NCBI GenBank assembly: GCA_037783545.1
Contig: JBBELK010000453.1
Coordinates: 620,001-684,000, forward strand
DNA length: 64,000 bases
Origin: Henricia sp. BOLD:AAB3569
Taxonomy: Eukaryota > Echinodermata > Asteroidea > Spinulosida > Echinasteridae
Direction: 5' to 3'
In this document: piece after piece, positions 1-9,497 of the stretch
Layout of the letters: the number at the start of each line of letters is the position of its first letter
Position numbering within the stretch: position 1 is the stretch's first letter
The notes under the pieces: generated by a model
The model's input: only the letters and a program-made list of their open reading frames with translations
What the model was told of the DNA's origin: nothing
Databases searched by the model: none
Made by a program: the position numbers and the translations under genes

Positions 1-316
1 TTGTTTCGCCACAGGATTTAGGAATGCCATATTTATTCCAAGTACAAGTTGCGCTTGTTATGTCGCATATAAAGCAAAGGGCGCCCTCTTTCTTCAATTT
101 CTGTAAACAAATCTGTAATCCAACTAATTTAAAAATGGTCTTCTGTAGAGTAGATCCGAAGATCGAAGGTACAGGTTCATTTTTTATTTTATTTACTATT
201 TTTAGGGTAAAAACTGAAATGCACAAAAACTGAAATTGTAATGCGTGCACTACCGGAAACGCCTTTTTAAAAAAGCCTAATCTAGGTTAATTTCTTTTAT
301 CTCTTATTCATTTCAG

Positions 317-389
317 CTCCAGTCAAATTGTGTACATCAGTGATGCTGCAGGCAATGTGATTGCTGTCAAGTTTTGGGGTGGCCTACAG
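317..389 (+). CDS. BRCA2: BRCA2 coding exon, OB3 fold (third from last)
   Basis: The exon follows a TTTCAG acceptor ending at 316 and stops at CTACAG|GTGGGT. It takes one base to complete a split codon, then encodes 24 residues including VYISDAAGN, AVKFWGGL and a final Q, so the downstream intron is phase 0. The upstream exon is not visible in bases 1-316. Confidence 0.85.
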
Positions 390-3300
390 GTGGGTACAGT
401 TGTCATAATTTTCTCGATCGGGCCTTGAAACAAGGGACACAAAATCTTACATGGACCACTGGATGCAAATTTGGAAAACACACCCCAAAAAAATTAAACA
501 TGGGATGAGAGAAAAACATTTATAAGCCTTATCAGGATTTGAACCCAAGACCGCTAACTCAACAGGCAGATGCTCTATCAGCTGAGCTATAAGGCACATT
601 GGTATACTTTCTCAGTTTTTCCCCACAAAGCCAATTTTTCCCTCGGTGCCTCAGCTGGTAGAGCATATGCCCAGTGAGTCAGAGGTCTTGGCCTCAAATC
701 CCAATAGTCTCATATGATTTTTTCTCTGTCATCCCATAATTGGTTGTTTCATTTCAATGGTGAATATGCATGATACCAAATAATGGCAACAGTGTATTGA
801 TACTTAGGTGATAAAATGCTACACGGTAATTATATAATATTGGATGGCTTTGAGGGTGATATGAGAATATACCGCACGAGTCATATACCGCACGAGCACA
901 CACGCGCAATCCATTCACTCGATGCATGACACGCGCATACGCATGTGCTTGGGTGCGCCCAGCGTGCACATGCATCAGATTGGGGCTCTGTGCTGCATAG
1001 TATCAGAAATGCATGGTATCCGCAAAATAATCACTTGTATAAAAAATACTAAATTGCTTGAGGATCACCTGCAAGATGGTTTTGTAATCTGTTTTCTTAC
1101 ATAAGGAATCAGTAACCATATACAGTTAACCTCAATAATAAGATCACTTTTAAATCAATATTCTGCTTATAGCAAGGAAACATTTTGGTCTCAATTCGTT
1201 CTTCATTAGTTTTATTCCCAGTAATACAAGGTTTCTGGTAATATGACAAGGAAATCTGCAAAGTCCCAGACCTCTTATCAATGGGATTTGACTGTTAAAA
1301 ATTATTAAAATTATGTATGAAATATCAGTAATTCTTTAGCAAATTTTGAATAGTAGGCCCTATATGGGTAATTCCCAAAATTAGGGGTCCAAAACCTTTG
1401 GTGTCCCAGTTACGTACGACACTGTCTGCTTCAAAAATCACCACTCATGATCACAAATTCCCAGTAATGGACTGTGGCCTGTGATTATAGGGGGCAGCAT
1501 CATTTTTCTCAATATTTTGTTCCCCGATTCCTGAAAAATATTGAAAACAAAAGACCATAAAGGCTTATAATTTGTTCCATGGTAGTGAATAGGAGTTTGG
1601 TGTCCCGGGTTACCTACGCCAATGAAAATTGGCTGTAGAATGAGTTTGCATTAATCTTGCTGCCATACCTACACACAAACATTAAATTTGAGTGGCATTT
1701 GTTGAAATAAATAAAAATATTTTCTACTGGGAAATCACTAAAAATACTTTGAAATCTTAAAAAGCATGTCACACTTTTGGACCCCTAATTTAGGGAATTA
1801 CCCATATGCTATTTCTATATATTTGTCTATTTGCAGGCCCACTGCTTGGAAAGCGTAGGGAAACAAGGAGTTATCCTCGCCTGCTCCAACCTACAGTGGA
1901 GGAGTAACAGCGCCTCGTCTAGCATCCCATGCCTACATGCTAGCGATGGAGTGTCTGTCACACAGAACCCCAAGGCTGGTTACCTGAGAAATGCTATGCA
2001 GGAATTACACAACCAAATTAAGGTAGGTTAAAGGTTATAATAATAATAATAATAATAGCAATCTTATATAGCGCCAAATGCCAGGACCTCTAGGCGCTTT
2101 ACAGTATAAACCAACCAAAGCGATAACATACATGTACATAGATAAATTTAAAAAAACAAATAAAAAAAATAAAACGTTAAAACCAAAGAGCATCATCAAG
2201 AGCATCAAGTCTGGTAATACTGAACAAAAAGATGTGTCTTAAGCTGGGACTTGAAATTACTGATAGAATGAATTTGAATGCATGATTGGTATCTCGAGGA
2301 ATCAGAAATGTTCACAGATTTACACATAACTTACACAATATAAACACGATGACGGTTGAAAACTGAATTAGAATGCATGATTGGACTTTTTGGTATCTCG
2401 AGGAATCAGAAATGTTCACAGATTTATGCATAACTTACACAATATAAACACGATGACGGTTGAAAACTTCCCCTGAAATGGTTTTGTCTGAAATGCTATA
2501 GTCTTTGAGAAATTAGCAAAACAATTATTTTTCGTCTCATGAGACGTAAATTAATTTCGCTTCAAAACCACTTTGCCCTGGACCACTTCGCCCTAAAGCA
2601 CTTCACCCAAAGGCCATTTCACCCCAAACCACTGAGTCGAAACACTACCTTGCCCAAAGGCCACTTTGCCCGAAAACAAAGTGGCGAAGTGGTTTTGGGG
2701 CAAAGTGACTGTAAACCATTTTGTGACTGTTTTCTTAAATGTTAGACGAAGTACGGAGCTGATTTTTGCTCAGGTTGGTTTTAATCATGCATACCTTCAA
2801 TCACACAGGGGGATAAAACTATTTGTAACAGTTTACCAATGTATAATATCTTTAATGATAAGAGTGGATTCACACTAAGCCTTTTTGCGAGATTTGACGC
2901 GTTGCTTTGAAAAAAGACAATGTGGAGGGAATTTGGAGTGAAACAAGGCTCTGAAAATCACAGAATCCAAAAAAAACACTTTCCTCCCAAGTTGATTTTG
3001 TAGTTTTCAGTGTGTCGTTTTACGCAAACAGGCTCAGTTTTATTCCACCCTGAAGGACTGTACGCATTGGACTTTTTTTGGGGGGGTGGGGGGCGGGAGG
3101 GGGTTGGGGGAACTTACCGAGACGATGGGTACTTTTCCCATTTTAAATCCAGTGCGGACAGCCCAGGAAGTTTTCCTCTCAGGAAGTTTTCCTCTCAGTA
3201 ACTTTTCCCTCTCAGTAACTTTTCCCTCTCAGTAACTTTTCCCGAGTCCAGCGGTTACTTTTTCTGGCCAACTGATAATCTTTCTTTTATTTGGTAAAAG

Positions 3301-5375
3301 CTGCTTGTATGTGGTCCTTTGTTTCCATGGAACTGAAAATGATTATTTTAGTGGGTTTTCTCTTGCAGAATCCCAAGACGTTTGCCCAGGATCTTGAAGC
3401 AAAGATTGCTGAAATGGTAGTATTGCAGACGAGATATTCAGTTCCCAGGACACCTAACCCAATTGGCATATCGCCAGTAGTGCCTTGGTCTGGTCCTAGA
3501 CCTATTGGAGAGAGCAACTTCGCACTTAATGTGACCCCAGAAGCCAGAAGTGGCATGTCGACAACTCCTGGAGCCCAAGCTACAAATCATAGTCCCCATT
3601 TATTACCGTCTTCACACAAGGCTAATCAATTGGGACCCCATGCTGTGGTATCACCCTTCCCAGCCGTATCACCTAGGGAGGGCGTGGCTGCCACACCAAG
3701 GGGCGGTGCTCCCTACAATTTACCCTCCACTCCAGCTTCAGATCGCCTTGCCAAAAAGCGACTTGACGCCCTTCGCCGTTACGACCTGCTATCCAGGACA
3801 CCCTCCCCACCCTCTTTTTCACCCCTCCCCACTTCTGTGTCAAACAGGGCAATGCGGAACTTCCGTCCCCCATCTTGTAGGAGGACCATTGTGCAACGGG
3901 GATCAAGTTCTCACGCAAAAAGTCCAAACATAGAAATCCGTGAGCCAGGGATTGAACACAGGTCCAGTGACGTCGCCAAAGTAGCTCAGCATTTTGGACA
4001 CCCTAACAGAGCTTCTCTGGTCACTCCTTTGAAACAAATAATCCACAATGCCTCCGTAACAGATCACAGCGGAGATGTCAGACCCCGGGCTGGCAACTCC
4101 CTGGAAGAAGAGATGACACCGAGCCAGCGTCAGGTGCAAGAGGTCCTGGGAATGTCCTACAAGAGTCTAGGAGAGATCGATTGGGAATGGACCCAGCAGG
4201 TAGATCCTCCATCCCCCGAAGCTCACGCAAGTGGCTCGCAGCCAAGTCCCAACTTTTCTTATGGCACTTCAAGCCAGTCTTCTTCATTAACAGATGAGGG
4301 TCTGAATGCAGCACCTCTCTCGTCAGATTTGAACAAAAATAATCTCAAACAGAACACAACTGATGGCAAATTTAGTGTAGACAAACAGGAGCACGGTGCT
4401 TCAACAGTGCTGACATCACATGGAAATGGGCAGGGCGTTTGCAGAGGGAAGAACGTGTCATCCAGTAAAAGAAAACTAGCTCGTAGAAAGAAGGGACACG
4501 TTGTTAGAAATCCTGCTGAGGTTTTGGATTCCATTCAGAAACAAGAATCACTGAAACCAAAGGAACATACACCTATGGGCAGGTGTGGTGACCAATGGAA
4601 AAATAAGCAGTGTGAGAGGATTGATGCAAGGAATCATCAGAAATGGCCGGGTCCTGATGGGGATAGTGAAAGGGTTCTGGAGAAGGTAGATGCATGTGTG
4701 AAGGGAACCAATGATGGTGGCAAAAGAACTGTGAAACGTAGGCGTGGAACCAGTGAAGCTGAAAGTGGAACTAATGAAACTGGACGTGGAACGAAGGAAA
4801 CTGGACTTGGAACGAAGGAAACTGGACTTGGAACTAAGGAAACTGAACTTGGAACTAAGGAAGCTGGATTTGGAACCGAGGAAACTGGACTTGGAACGGA
4901 GGAAGATGGCCTTAGAACTAAGGAAGCCGAACTTGGAACTAAAGAAGCCGAACTTCAAATTAAGAAACCTGGACTTGAAACTGAGAAAACTAGACTTGGA
5001 ACCAAGGAAGCCGAAGAAGGGATAGATGTAACCAATAAAGTTGTGGCAAAAACTGAGGAATGTGCAAAAGGAACTGAAGAACTCTTGCGTGGAACCAAAG
5101 AAGCTTTGGGTTCATCCAGTGATGCCATTTATGCAGCCAAGAGTTCTTGCGATGGAATCATAAAAGATGGAACCAGTGAACCTCTACAACTCCAGAATAA
5201 GGTACAAGCTTCTGAAACTGGAGTTTCCAGGCCAGGAAAAAGAAAGCGGAAGGCACGATCGAGGGTGGACCTCTCCATCTTGGAGCAGGGTTACCTATTG
5301 GGTGATGTAGTGGGAGAGCAGGCAAGGAGAGTCACTAGATCAGCTACCAGGCGGTCTGCATCAGAGGGAGTCTAA
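317..5375 (+). CDS. BRCA2: BRCA2 orthologue, 3' part of gene (last three exons, 5' end outside window)
   Basis: BRCA2 loads RAD51 on single-stranded DNA in homologous recombination in the nucleus. Three exons join in frame: 317-389, 1837-2022 and 3369-5375, all with AG/GT borders, giving 754 whole codons before the TAA at 5373. Exon 1 seen here encodes the OB3 strands VYISDAAGN and AVKFWGGL; exon 2 has ACSNLQWRS, matching the vertebrate AASNLQWRP block of OB3. The final exon has KKRLDALRRYDLLSRTPSPP and AMRNFRPPSC (counterparts of the KKRRALDFLSRLPLPPP and AFQPPRSC blocks), then TPLKQI near exon residue 219, placed like the TPFKKF of the human C-terminal RAD51-binding segment. Both visible introns are phase 0, as I recall for the last two human BRCA2 introns. 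Basic clusters (KRKLARRKKG, KRKRKARSR) could be nuclear localisation signals. The tail with 13 heptads is not found in human BRCA2. The DNA-binding helical domain, OB1, OB2 and BRC repeats must lie upstream. Confidence 0.9.
490..600 (-). mobile_element. tRNA-derived SINE (minus strand)
   Basis: On the minus strand there is a tRNA-like head with A box TAGCTCAGCTGATAGAGC (about 574-591) and B box GGTTCAAATCC (about 536-547), followed by the tail motif TTTCTCTCATCCCATG. The acceptor stem does not pair, so this is a SINE and not a functional tRNA. Confidence 0.75.
640..780 (+). mobile_element. tRNA-derived SINE (plus strand)
   Basis: The A-box-like CTCAGCTGGTAGAGC is at about 650-664, with a decayed B box near 690. 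The tail TTTTCTCTGTCATCCCATAA and GGTTGTTTCATTTCAATGG match the SINEs at 7.0-8.1 kb. Together with the minus-strand copy just upstream it forms a head-to-head pair. Confidence 0.7.
1362..1806. mobile_element. MITE-A, 445 bp, 33-bp terminal inverted repeats
   Basis: The left end ATATGGGTAATTCCC plus ATTAGGGGTCC is mirrored at 1774-1806 by GGACCCCTAAT and GGGAATTACCCATAT. A second copy of the family lies at 57318-57816. Internal DNA is non-coding and the flanks suggest a TA target. It sits inside the BRCA2 intron. Confidence 0.85.
1837..2022 (+). CDS. BRCA2: BRCA2 coding exon, OB3 end (penultimate)
   Basis: The acceptor TTTGCAG ends at 1836 and the donor is AAG|GTAGGT at 2023. The exon has 62 complete codons, with ILACSNLQWRS and a KAGYLRNAMQEL stretch that parallels the vertebrate KEGHFQETFNKM segment. 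Human exon 26, from memory 147 nt and phase 0 at both ends, is the counterpart; this one is 186 nt with the same phases. A MITE ends only 30 nt before the acceptor. Confidence 0.88.
2036..2125. repeat. (ATA)n microsatellite plus dispersed GCGCC repeat
   Basis: ATA units are followed by CTTATATAGCGCC and CTAGGCGCTTTACAG. The inverted GCGCC/GGCGC arms give a small hairpin. I recall this motif as a common dispersed repeat or SINE tail in echinoderm-type genomes. Confidence 0.5.
2265..2470 (+). repeat. Approximately 90-bp tandem duplication
   Basis: The stretch from TGCATGATTGG through CGATGACGGTTGAAAACT occurs twice in a row with few changes, one copy carrying a short insertion (ACTTTT). Confidence 0.8.
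2562..2712. repeat. CCACTTCGCCC-type short tandem array with inverted end
   Basis: Degenerate 11-12-bp units such as CCACTTTGCCC, CCACTTCGCCC and CACTTCACCC repeat about eight times. They are then followed by the reverse complement (GGCGAAGTGGTTTTGGGGC), so the array can fold back. Confidence 0.7.
3165..3245 (+). repeat. 17-bp tandem repeat
   Basis: Units of the type CTCTCAGTAACTTTTCC and CTCTCAGGAAGTTTTCC occur about five times in a row, about 125 bp before the BRCA2 final-exon acceptor. Confidence 0.8.
3369..5375 (+). CDS. BRCA2: BRCA2 last exon: C-terminal domain and repeat tail
   Basis: The acceptor CTCTTGCAG ends at 3368; reading starts NPKTFAQDLEAKI and runs 668 codons to TAA at 5373-5375. 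In order: residues 1-20, the end of the OB3 extension; about 129-170, the conserved KKRL...LLSRTPSPP...AMRNFRPPSC region; about 205-265, a segment with TPLKQI and EEMTPSQRQVQEVLG placed like the RAD51-filament-binding TR2 region; about 367-376, the basic KRKLARRKKG; 460-550, 13 heptads of consensus GTKETGL; about 624-632, the basic KRKRKARSR near the end. The first 26 codons of the longer open frame beginning at 3291 belong to the intron. Confidence 0.88.
   Translation, partial: NPKTFAQDLEAKIAEMVVLQTRYSVPRTPNPIGISPVVPWSGPRPIGESNFALNVTPEARSGMSTTPGAQATNHSPHLLPSSHKANQLGPHAVVSPFPAVSPREGVAATPRGGAPYNLPSTPASDRLAKKRLDALRRYDLLSRTPSPPSFSPLPTSVSNRAMRNFRPPSCRRTIVQRGSSSHAKSPNIEIREPGIEHRSSDVAKVAQHFGHPNRASLVTPLKQIIHNASVTDHSGDVRPRAGNSLEEEMTPSQRQVQEVLGMSYKSLGEIDWEWTQQVDPPSPEAHASGSQPSPNFSYGTSSQSSSLTDEGLNAAPLSSDLNKNNLKQNTTDGKFSVDKQEHGASTVLTSHGNGQGVCRGKNVSSSKRKLARRKKGHVVRNPAEVLDSIQKQESLKPKEHTPMGRCGDQWKNKQCERIDARNHQKWPGPDGDSERVLEKVDACVKGTNDGGKRTVKRRRGTSEAESGTNETGRGTKETGLGTKETGLGTKETELGTKEAGFGTEETGLGTEEDGLRTKEAELGTKEAELQIKKPGLETEKTRLGTKEAEEGIDVTNKVVAKTEECAKGTEELLRGTKEALGSSSDAIYAAKSSCDGIIKDGTSEPLQLQNKVQASETGVSRPGKRKRKARSRVDLSILEQGYLLGDVVGEQARRVTRSATRRSASEGV
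4746..5018 (+). repeat. In-frame 21-bp minisatellite coding 13 heptads in BRCA2
   Basis: Thirteen consecutive 21-bp units encode heptads of consensus G-T-K-E-[TA]-[GE]-L. The first four are GTSEAES, GTNETGR, GTKETGL and GTKETGL; the later units drift (QIKKPGL, ETEKTRL). The frame stays open across all units. High Glu/Lys/Thr content and leucine at every seventh position in the middle units allow a helical or disordered charged linker. The function is unknown. Confidence 0.9.
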
Positions 5376-6283
5376 GATAAGCAGTTTCAGGGCTGTAGTT
5401 GAGTCCACACTTTCTGAGTCCAAGTCCGAGTCCTTGGTATATGAGTCTAAGTCCGTGTTTGACTCTGGCTGGGCACCAGAGTCCTGAGCAGTCCGAGTCT
5501 AAAGTCCTTGCTGGTTTCAATCCTAGGTGCATTAATGTCAAGTGTCGGTGATCTTGCCTATGATCTCTGGCATCTTGTAAGTTTGCATTAGGCCAAGAAA
5601 AATATTTCTTTGGCAGGTAAAATACATCTGGAGTGCTCAACTTTTCAAGTGGTTGAAATTTCACATTCTCAATATTTCATTTCGCATAGATTTGAAATAT
5701 TTTTGGGCCCAAACAATTTGTAATAGGCGTTTGAAATACTTTCCTGGCACTCGTATTACGAGTGGTATACTTTTTTGTCAAGTGTATCTTAATGTATGGA
5801 ATGTATGGAAGGACTCTACCTTAATTACCGAATCCTTACTGCCCGAGTCGAAATCCTGACTGGGCGAGTTATTCAAAATCAGGACTCGAGTCCTACAGCG
5901 CTGATCAGTTTTCAAAGTGCCCAACTCCTTCATCCACCAAGATGTTTTATGATAAAGCATATGGTCGTAACTCAAAATTTCTGTCATTTAGTGCAATTTG
6001 AGTTATGACTTATTTGTTGCAGTACTGACGCGATGAAATATAAACTGGTGCAAGAACCTGAAATAGCCCCTATTCATGCTTCAGAACGGTTCAATCAGAA
6101 CGGAAACAGTTCTATAGAAGGCAATCAACCGATTGGAAAGGTGCAAGTTACATGTACAAATGCATTCTAAATCTCGCTCTGAAAACTAGGATTGGAAGCA
6201 TATTTTCTGGCAGCTTTACCAGTCAACAGTTTGGACTTGTAGAACTGATTCAGGAGGCCCAATTGAACTGTTTTAACATGCGA
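5376..6283 (+). other. BRCA2 3' flank / probable 3' UTR
   Basis: There is no clear AATAAA close to the stop codon; the first convincing one is near 6857. Stretches 5395-5515 and 5820-5900 contain repeated GAGTCC/AAGTCC words, a degenerate simple repeat. No coding signal is seen. Confidence 0.4.
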
Positions 6284-6330
6284 GTAGACCCTTTGCATCG
6301 GCGGGCATGGTAGAGGGCAGGTTTTTGTCA
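6284..6330. mobile_element. MITE-B solo half
   Basis: TAGACCCTTTGCA...GGCGGGCATGGTAGAGGGCAG matches one terminus of the MITE-B family (complete copies at 15862, 21716, 29761, 33122 and 37818). The other arm is absent. Confidence 0.65.
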
Positions 6331-7021
6331 TGGCTAGCAGGGGCGTAGGCTGGGGGTGTGGAGGCACCCCTGCCAGCATTATGAAGTTCCCTTCCGTTTT
6401 TATTTTTATTGTTTGTTGTGGTCATGATACCTGCAAGTGATGAATCTCTGCTGTTGTCGAACATGAATGTCTGAGCCAAATTGAAGAAAAAATCGAGGTG
6501 GGGTGAAAAGGGGCATAGGGTAGCAGTCTTTTTCTTTCTTTCTTTAAATTAAACCGTCAAGTCGCCAATGTTTGCTTATATGACAAGTTATTCTGGTGAT
6601 TGAACTGAAAATGTTTTGAGATATCCCTGCTCTATTCCATTGTCGGTTAGATTAATCTTTGTCATGGAATCGGTTCTGTTGGGTCCGGAAAGGCAAGTAA
6701 GTTTGTATGAGACTGCCCGTGTGAAGCTAGCCCCGTGCACTTTCGGTGGAATGGAGGCTCTTTGCTTCATTTGTGCAATTCTCATTTGCACAAGGAAATT
6801 TTATTTGTGAAGATTTTAAAAACTGACAAAGTTTATTTGAAAGTATTAAACCCAAATAAAATCTGTTTCCGACTTTGGTTCTTTTATAGCGATTTTGTAG
6901 TTGGTTTTTGTGCTACATTCCTTCCGCCACTCCCCCTCCCCCCAGGTGCGGAAGGACTAAACAAAGTGAGAAAATCAGACTTGTCATCGTCCAATCGTAC
7001 AACTTTGTGAGATTGGACTGA
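6331..7021. other. Non-coding interval
   Basis: I see no gene. The stretch is AT-rich, with a TTTC microsatellite near 6531-6545 and an AATAAA at about 6857 that could serve BRCA2 or an unrelated transcript. Confidence 0.4.
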
Positions 7022-7207
7022 ACGCAACATCTGGTATGGTGCCTAATCACCATTGAAATGAAGCAACCAAACTTGGGATGAGAGAAAAATCATAAGGGCC
7101 CTATCGGGATTCGAACCCAAGACCTCTGGTTGTTTCATCGCAGTGGTGATCAGGCACCATACCAGATGTTGCGCTCGTTACGTTGCCCAGTTGCGCTACC
7201 ATGCAAC
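7022..7207 (-). mobile_element. tRNA-derived SINE (minus strand)
   Basis: On the minus strand the A box TAGCGCAACTGG (about 7187-7198) and B box GGGTTCGAATCCCG (about 7107-7120) are well kept. The tail TTTTTCTCTCATCCCAAG follows. The 3' body (CATCTGGTATGGTGCC) reappears inverted at 7022-7060. Confidence 0.75.
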
Positions 7208-7242
7208 ACCGAGAGAAAATTGGGTCCATAAAGAAAACCTGC

Positions 7243-7352
7243 TTTATAGTTCAGTTGGCAGAGCATATGTCCGGTGAGTCAGAGGTCTCGGATTCGAACC
7301 CTGATAAGGCCTTTTACGAATTTTTCTCTCATCCCAAGTTTGGTTGTGATTA
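7243..7352 (+). mobile_element. tRNA-derived SINE (plus strand)
   Basis: The A box TAGTTCAGTTGGCAGAGC (7246-7263) and B box GGATTCGAACCC (7290-7301) are followed by GATAAGGCC and the tail TTTTTCTCTCATCCCAAG. It is paired head to head with the preceding minus-strand copy. Confidence 0.8.
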
Positions 7353-7811
7353 GACTGATACTGTTTTGGGGCGACAGCTAGACCTAAGAAATTGGACCCA
7401 ATAAGCCATATATTAATGACATCACAATTTGCTCAAATAATGCACTTTTTGGGGAGCTACGAAACCGTCTGGCTCTTTGAGGCATTCATAGAAAATGTCG
7501 CTCGTAAACACAATGATGTCATTATTATTATTCAGGCTACCAAAAGGTAGGCATGGGACCCAATACAATTTATGGAAAGTATAGAAATCGTTGATTTTCG
7601 GCATAACATGACGAAATGGATTAAATTACATCAAAATGACTCGGGTATGCGTTTGCTGAACGCAACAGCCGCCTTACTTCACAGATTTGCGTGGATTTCC
7701 TCGGGGCATTGTAACGTCTTTTAGCAGAGTGGAAATTCCCTGAGACCTCGGGATGATTTGGAGATGACTCCAAAATATCGCTGAATGTTGTGCACGGAAA
7801 CTGCCAAATAT
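7353..7811. other. Non-coding interval
   Basis: I see no exon, RNA gene or named repeat here. A short (ATT)n lies near 7519-7532. Confidence 0.4.
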
Positions 7812-7910
7812 AGCTTGAGAGAAAAAGTATTGTCCGCACCGGGATTTGAACCAGAGACCTCTGGCACAGTAGACTGTTGCTGTACCAGCTGAACTCTCGT
7901 TAAAGAACCT
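7812..7910 (-). mobile_element. tRNA-derived SINE (minus strand)
   Basis: The minus strand has an A-box-like AGTTCAGCTGGTACAGC and a B box GGTTCAAATCCCGG (7841-7854), with the family tail TTTTTCTCTCAAGC at the left end. Confidence 0.7.
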
Positions 7911-7998
7911 ATTTTTTCCCTCGATCTTGCATGCAGCGTGCGCAACTCGTAGACGTAACGAATTATGTAATATTTTGATATGGCGCCTTATCTTTATA

Positions 7999-8080
7999 GA
8001 AATGGAATAACCAAATGTGGGTGGAGAGAAAAATATTATTTATGGTCATCGGGATTTGAACCCGATACCTCTGAGTTACC
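7999..8080 (-). mobile_element. Truncated tRNA-derived SINE (minus strand)
   Basis: The B box GGGTTCAAATCCCG (8049-8062) and the tail TTTTTCTCTCCACCCAC are present. The A-box side is not recognisable. Confidence 0.6.
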
Positions 8081-9485
8081 AGAAACTACGCGATGGTGAC
8101 GGTACCTTTGGTAGGGGTCTCAACGCCCCAGCAGATTTGGCCGAGCAGATTTGCGCAATGAATGCACTAACTTTCTTTAATTGTTTTAAACGGTGTGTGT
8201 TCCAGTCCCGGTTGCATACATGGTGTGTTTGCCCTGGGGCACGGCACTTTGCCATAAGTTGCTAATTCTCTCCACCCCATGGCCCATGCAGGAGTAAACG
8301 GATACCTGCGAGTGTTGTAGCCCCTGAACACTTGTATCAGGCCGCCGGGCCTGCGTACTCCCCAGAGAGTTGTAAAACGGCATGAGTACCTCGCAGATAT
8401 AAATATAACTTATTCTGAAAACGCTACGCATGTGTGTTATGTGGAGCTTCAAAACTCAATCTCGTCAGTAATCAGTTCTAGTCAGTTCTTTGTCTAGCTG
8501 TGTACTTACTGAATTTAGTAGTAAATTCTGCGCAGTGCTCCGTGCCGTAACATCAACTCTTCACCGCCTATTTTCAGCTCGTCTTTTTTTTATTAAAACA
8601 ATAAATTTCGCCAAAACTATTGACTACACGGAAACACAAACATCTGTTGCTCACATGTTTTAGTTCTGAACTTTCACTGTGAAAAAAAAACTGGCAGGGT
8701 AGGCCTAAATCTAATTATCGACGGATGAGTGAGGAGGGAAGAAAAAATGAAGTTTGTATTTTTCCTCGGAGACCACTAAAATTTCCTAAATAGTCCGAGA
8801 GCCGAGTATTAGTGCCTTTGTGTCCCGGTCACCGTTGCCCATAAACCGTTCCGGGCAGTTACAGCGCACGGGGCCTTCTCGGAGGGGTGGTACGGAGCCG
8901 TGGGCCTTGCAGAGAAATTGGTTTCTTCCGCTGTTGAGGTCGAACAGGCGTAGCCAGTAATTACATCTCTCGTTAAACTATACTGATCATGGGCAATTTA
9001 AGTCCTGTGTTTTGTGCTCTCTTCTGCCGATTGGCAGCCCCTATGTGTTCATTTTCATAAAACTCCTTTAACTCCTAATCTCCCTAAATACCATTCACTA
9101 CCGTAGACGTTTAAAAAGAACCAAGGACATGGGATTGAGGCTTCTGCCCTATGTCAAATTTCGTTACGCATTTCAGTCGTAATTGACCGAAGTGTTTTTT
9201 CAACAGGTGCAGTATTATTGTAGCATAATCACAGACCCGGGGCTAGTTAGTTATTCTCCCAAAGGCCAGGGTTCTTGTTTTATGTAGTTTTAATAAAGCC
9301 TGATATTTTATCTTTTAAATGGCGTGTTAAATTAGAGGCTTGTGTTCGAGTCACAAATTTTCACTTGCTTTGTTTCTGTAATGCATTAGTATAGTGGGAA
9401 TGGGAATTTCGCACAACGATGTGCTGTTCTCTGTAGTGCATTTCACATGCAATCTCGGTGCACTTTACACTATTACCCCTGGCCA
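8081..9485. other. Non-coding interval
   Basis: No gene is recognised. The piece 8185-8400 (GGGGCACGGCAC; CCGCCGGGCCTGCGTACTCC) has the look of a decayed SINE or other dispersed repeat but has no clear promoter boxes. Confidence 0.4.
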
Positions 9486-9497
9486 TTGGGCTCAATG

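Larger units (their letters stand above)
390..1836 (+). other. BRCA2 intron with SINE fragments and MITE-A
   Basis: This phase 0 intron of 1447 bp has two oppositely oriented tRNA-derived SINE pieces (about 490-780), then a CA/GC-rich stretch near 880-980, then a 445-bp MITE that reaches to within 30 nt of the acceptor. I see no additional coding exon in it. Confidence 0.75.
2023..3368 (+). other. BRCA2 last intron, rich in simple and tandem repeats
   Basis: This phase 0 intron of 1346 bp holds an (ATA)n tract with a short dispersed repeat (2036-2125), an approximately 90-bp tandem duplication (about 2265-2470), a CACTTYGCCC-type array (2562-2712), a member of the dispersed-repeat family also seen at 21.5, 23.9 and 59.7 kb (2728-2870), a G-run at 3076-3110, and a 17-bp tandem repeat (3165-3245). 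Confidence 0.7.

Noticed and set aside
1-316. A further BRCA2 exon at the window start
   Set aside because: A CCACAG near 14 and a possible donor near 165 exist, but the translation between them does not resemble OB3, and the following exon needs a one-base split codon that I could not match.
3291-3368. Upstream extension of the BRCA2 last exon to 3291
   Set aside because: It has no homology and precedes a good CTCTTGCAG acceptor in the right phase; it is intron sequence.
3287-4958. Several open frames of 60-136 codons on both strands inside the BRCA2 exon
   Set aside because: These are shadows of the true frame. The long ones over 4548-5025 result from the 21-bp repeat.
7243-7311. Functional tRNA gene
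   Set aside because: The A and B boxes are good, but the acceptor stem does not pair and the SINE tail follows directly. The same holds for 519-598, 7812-7910, 15650-15722 and 16190-16263.
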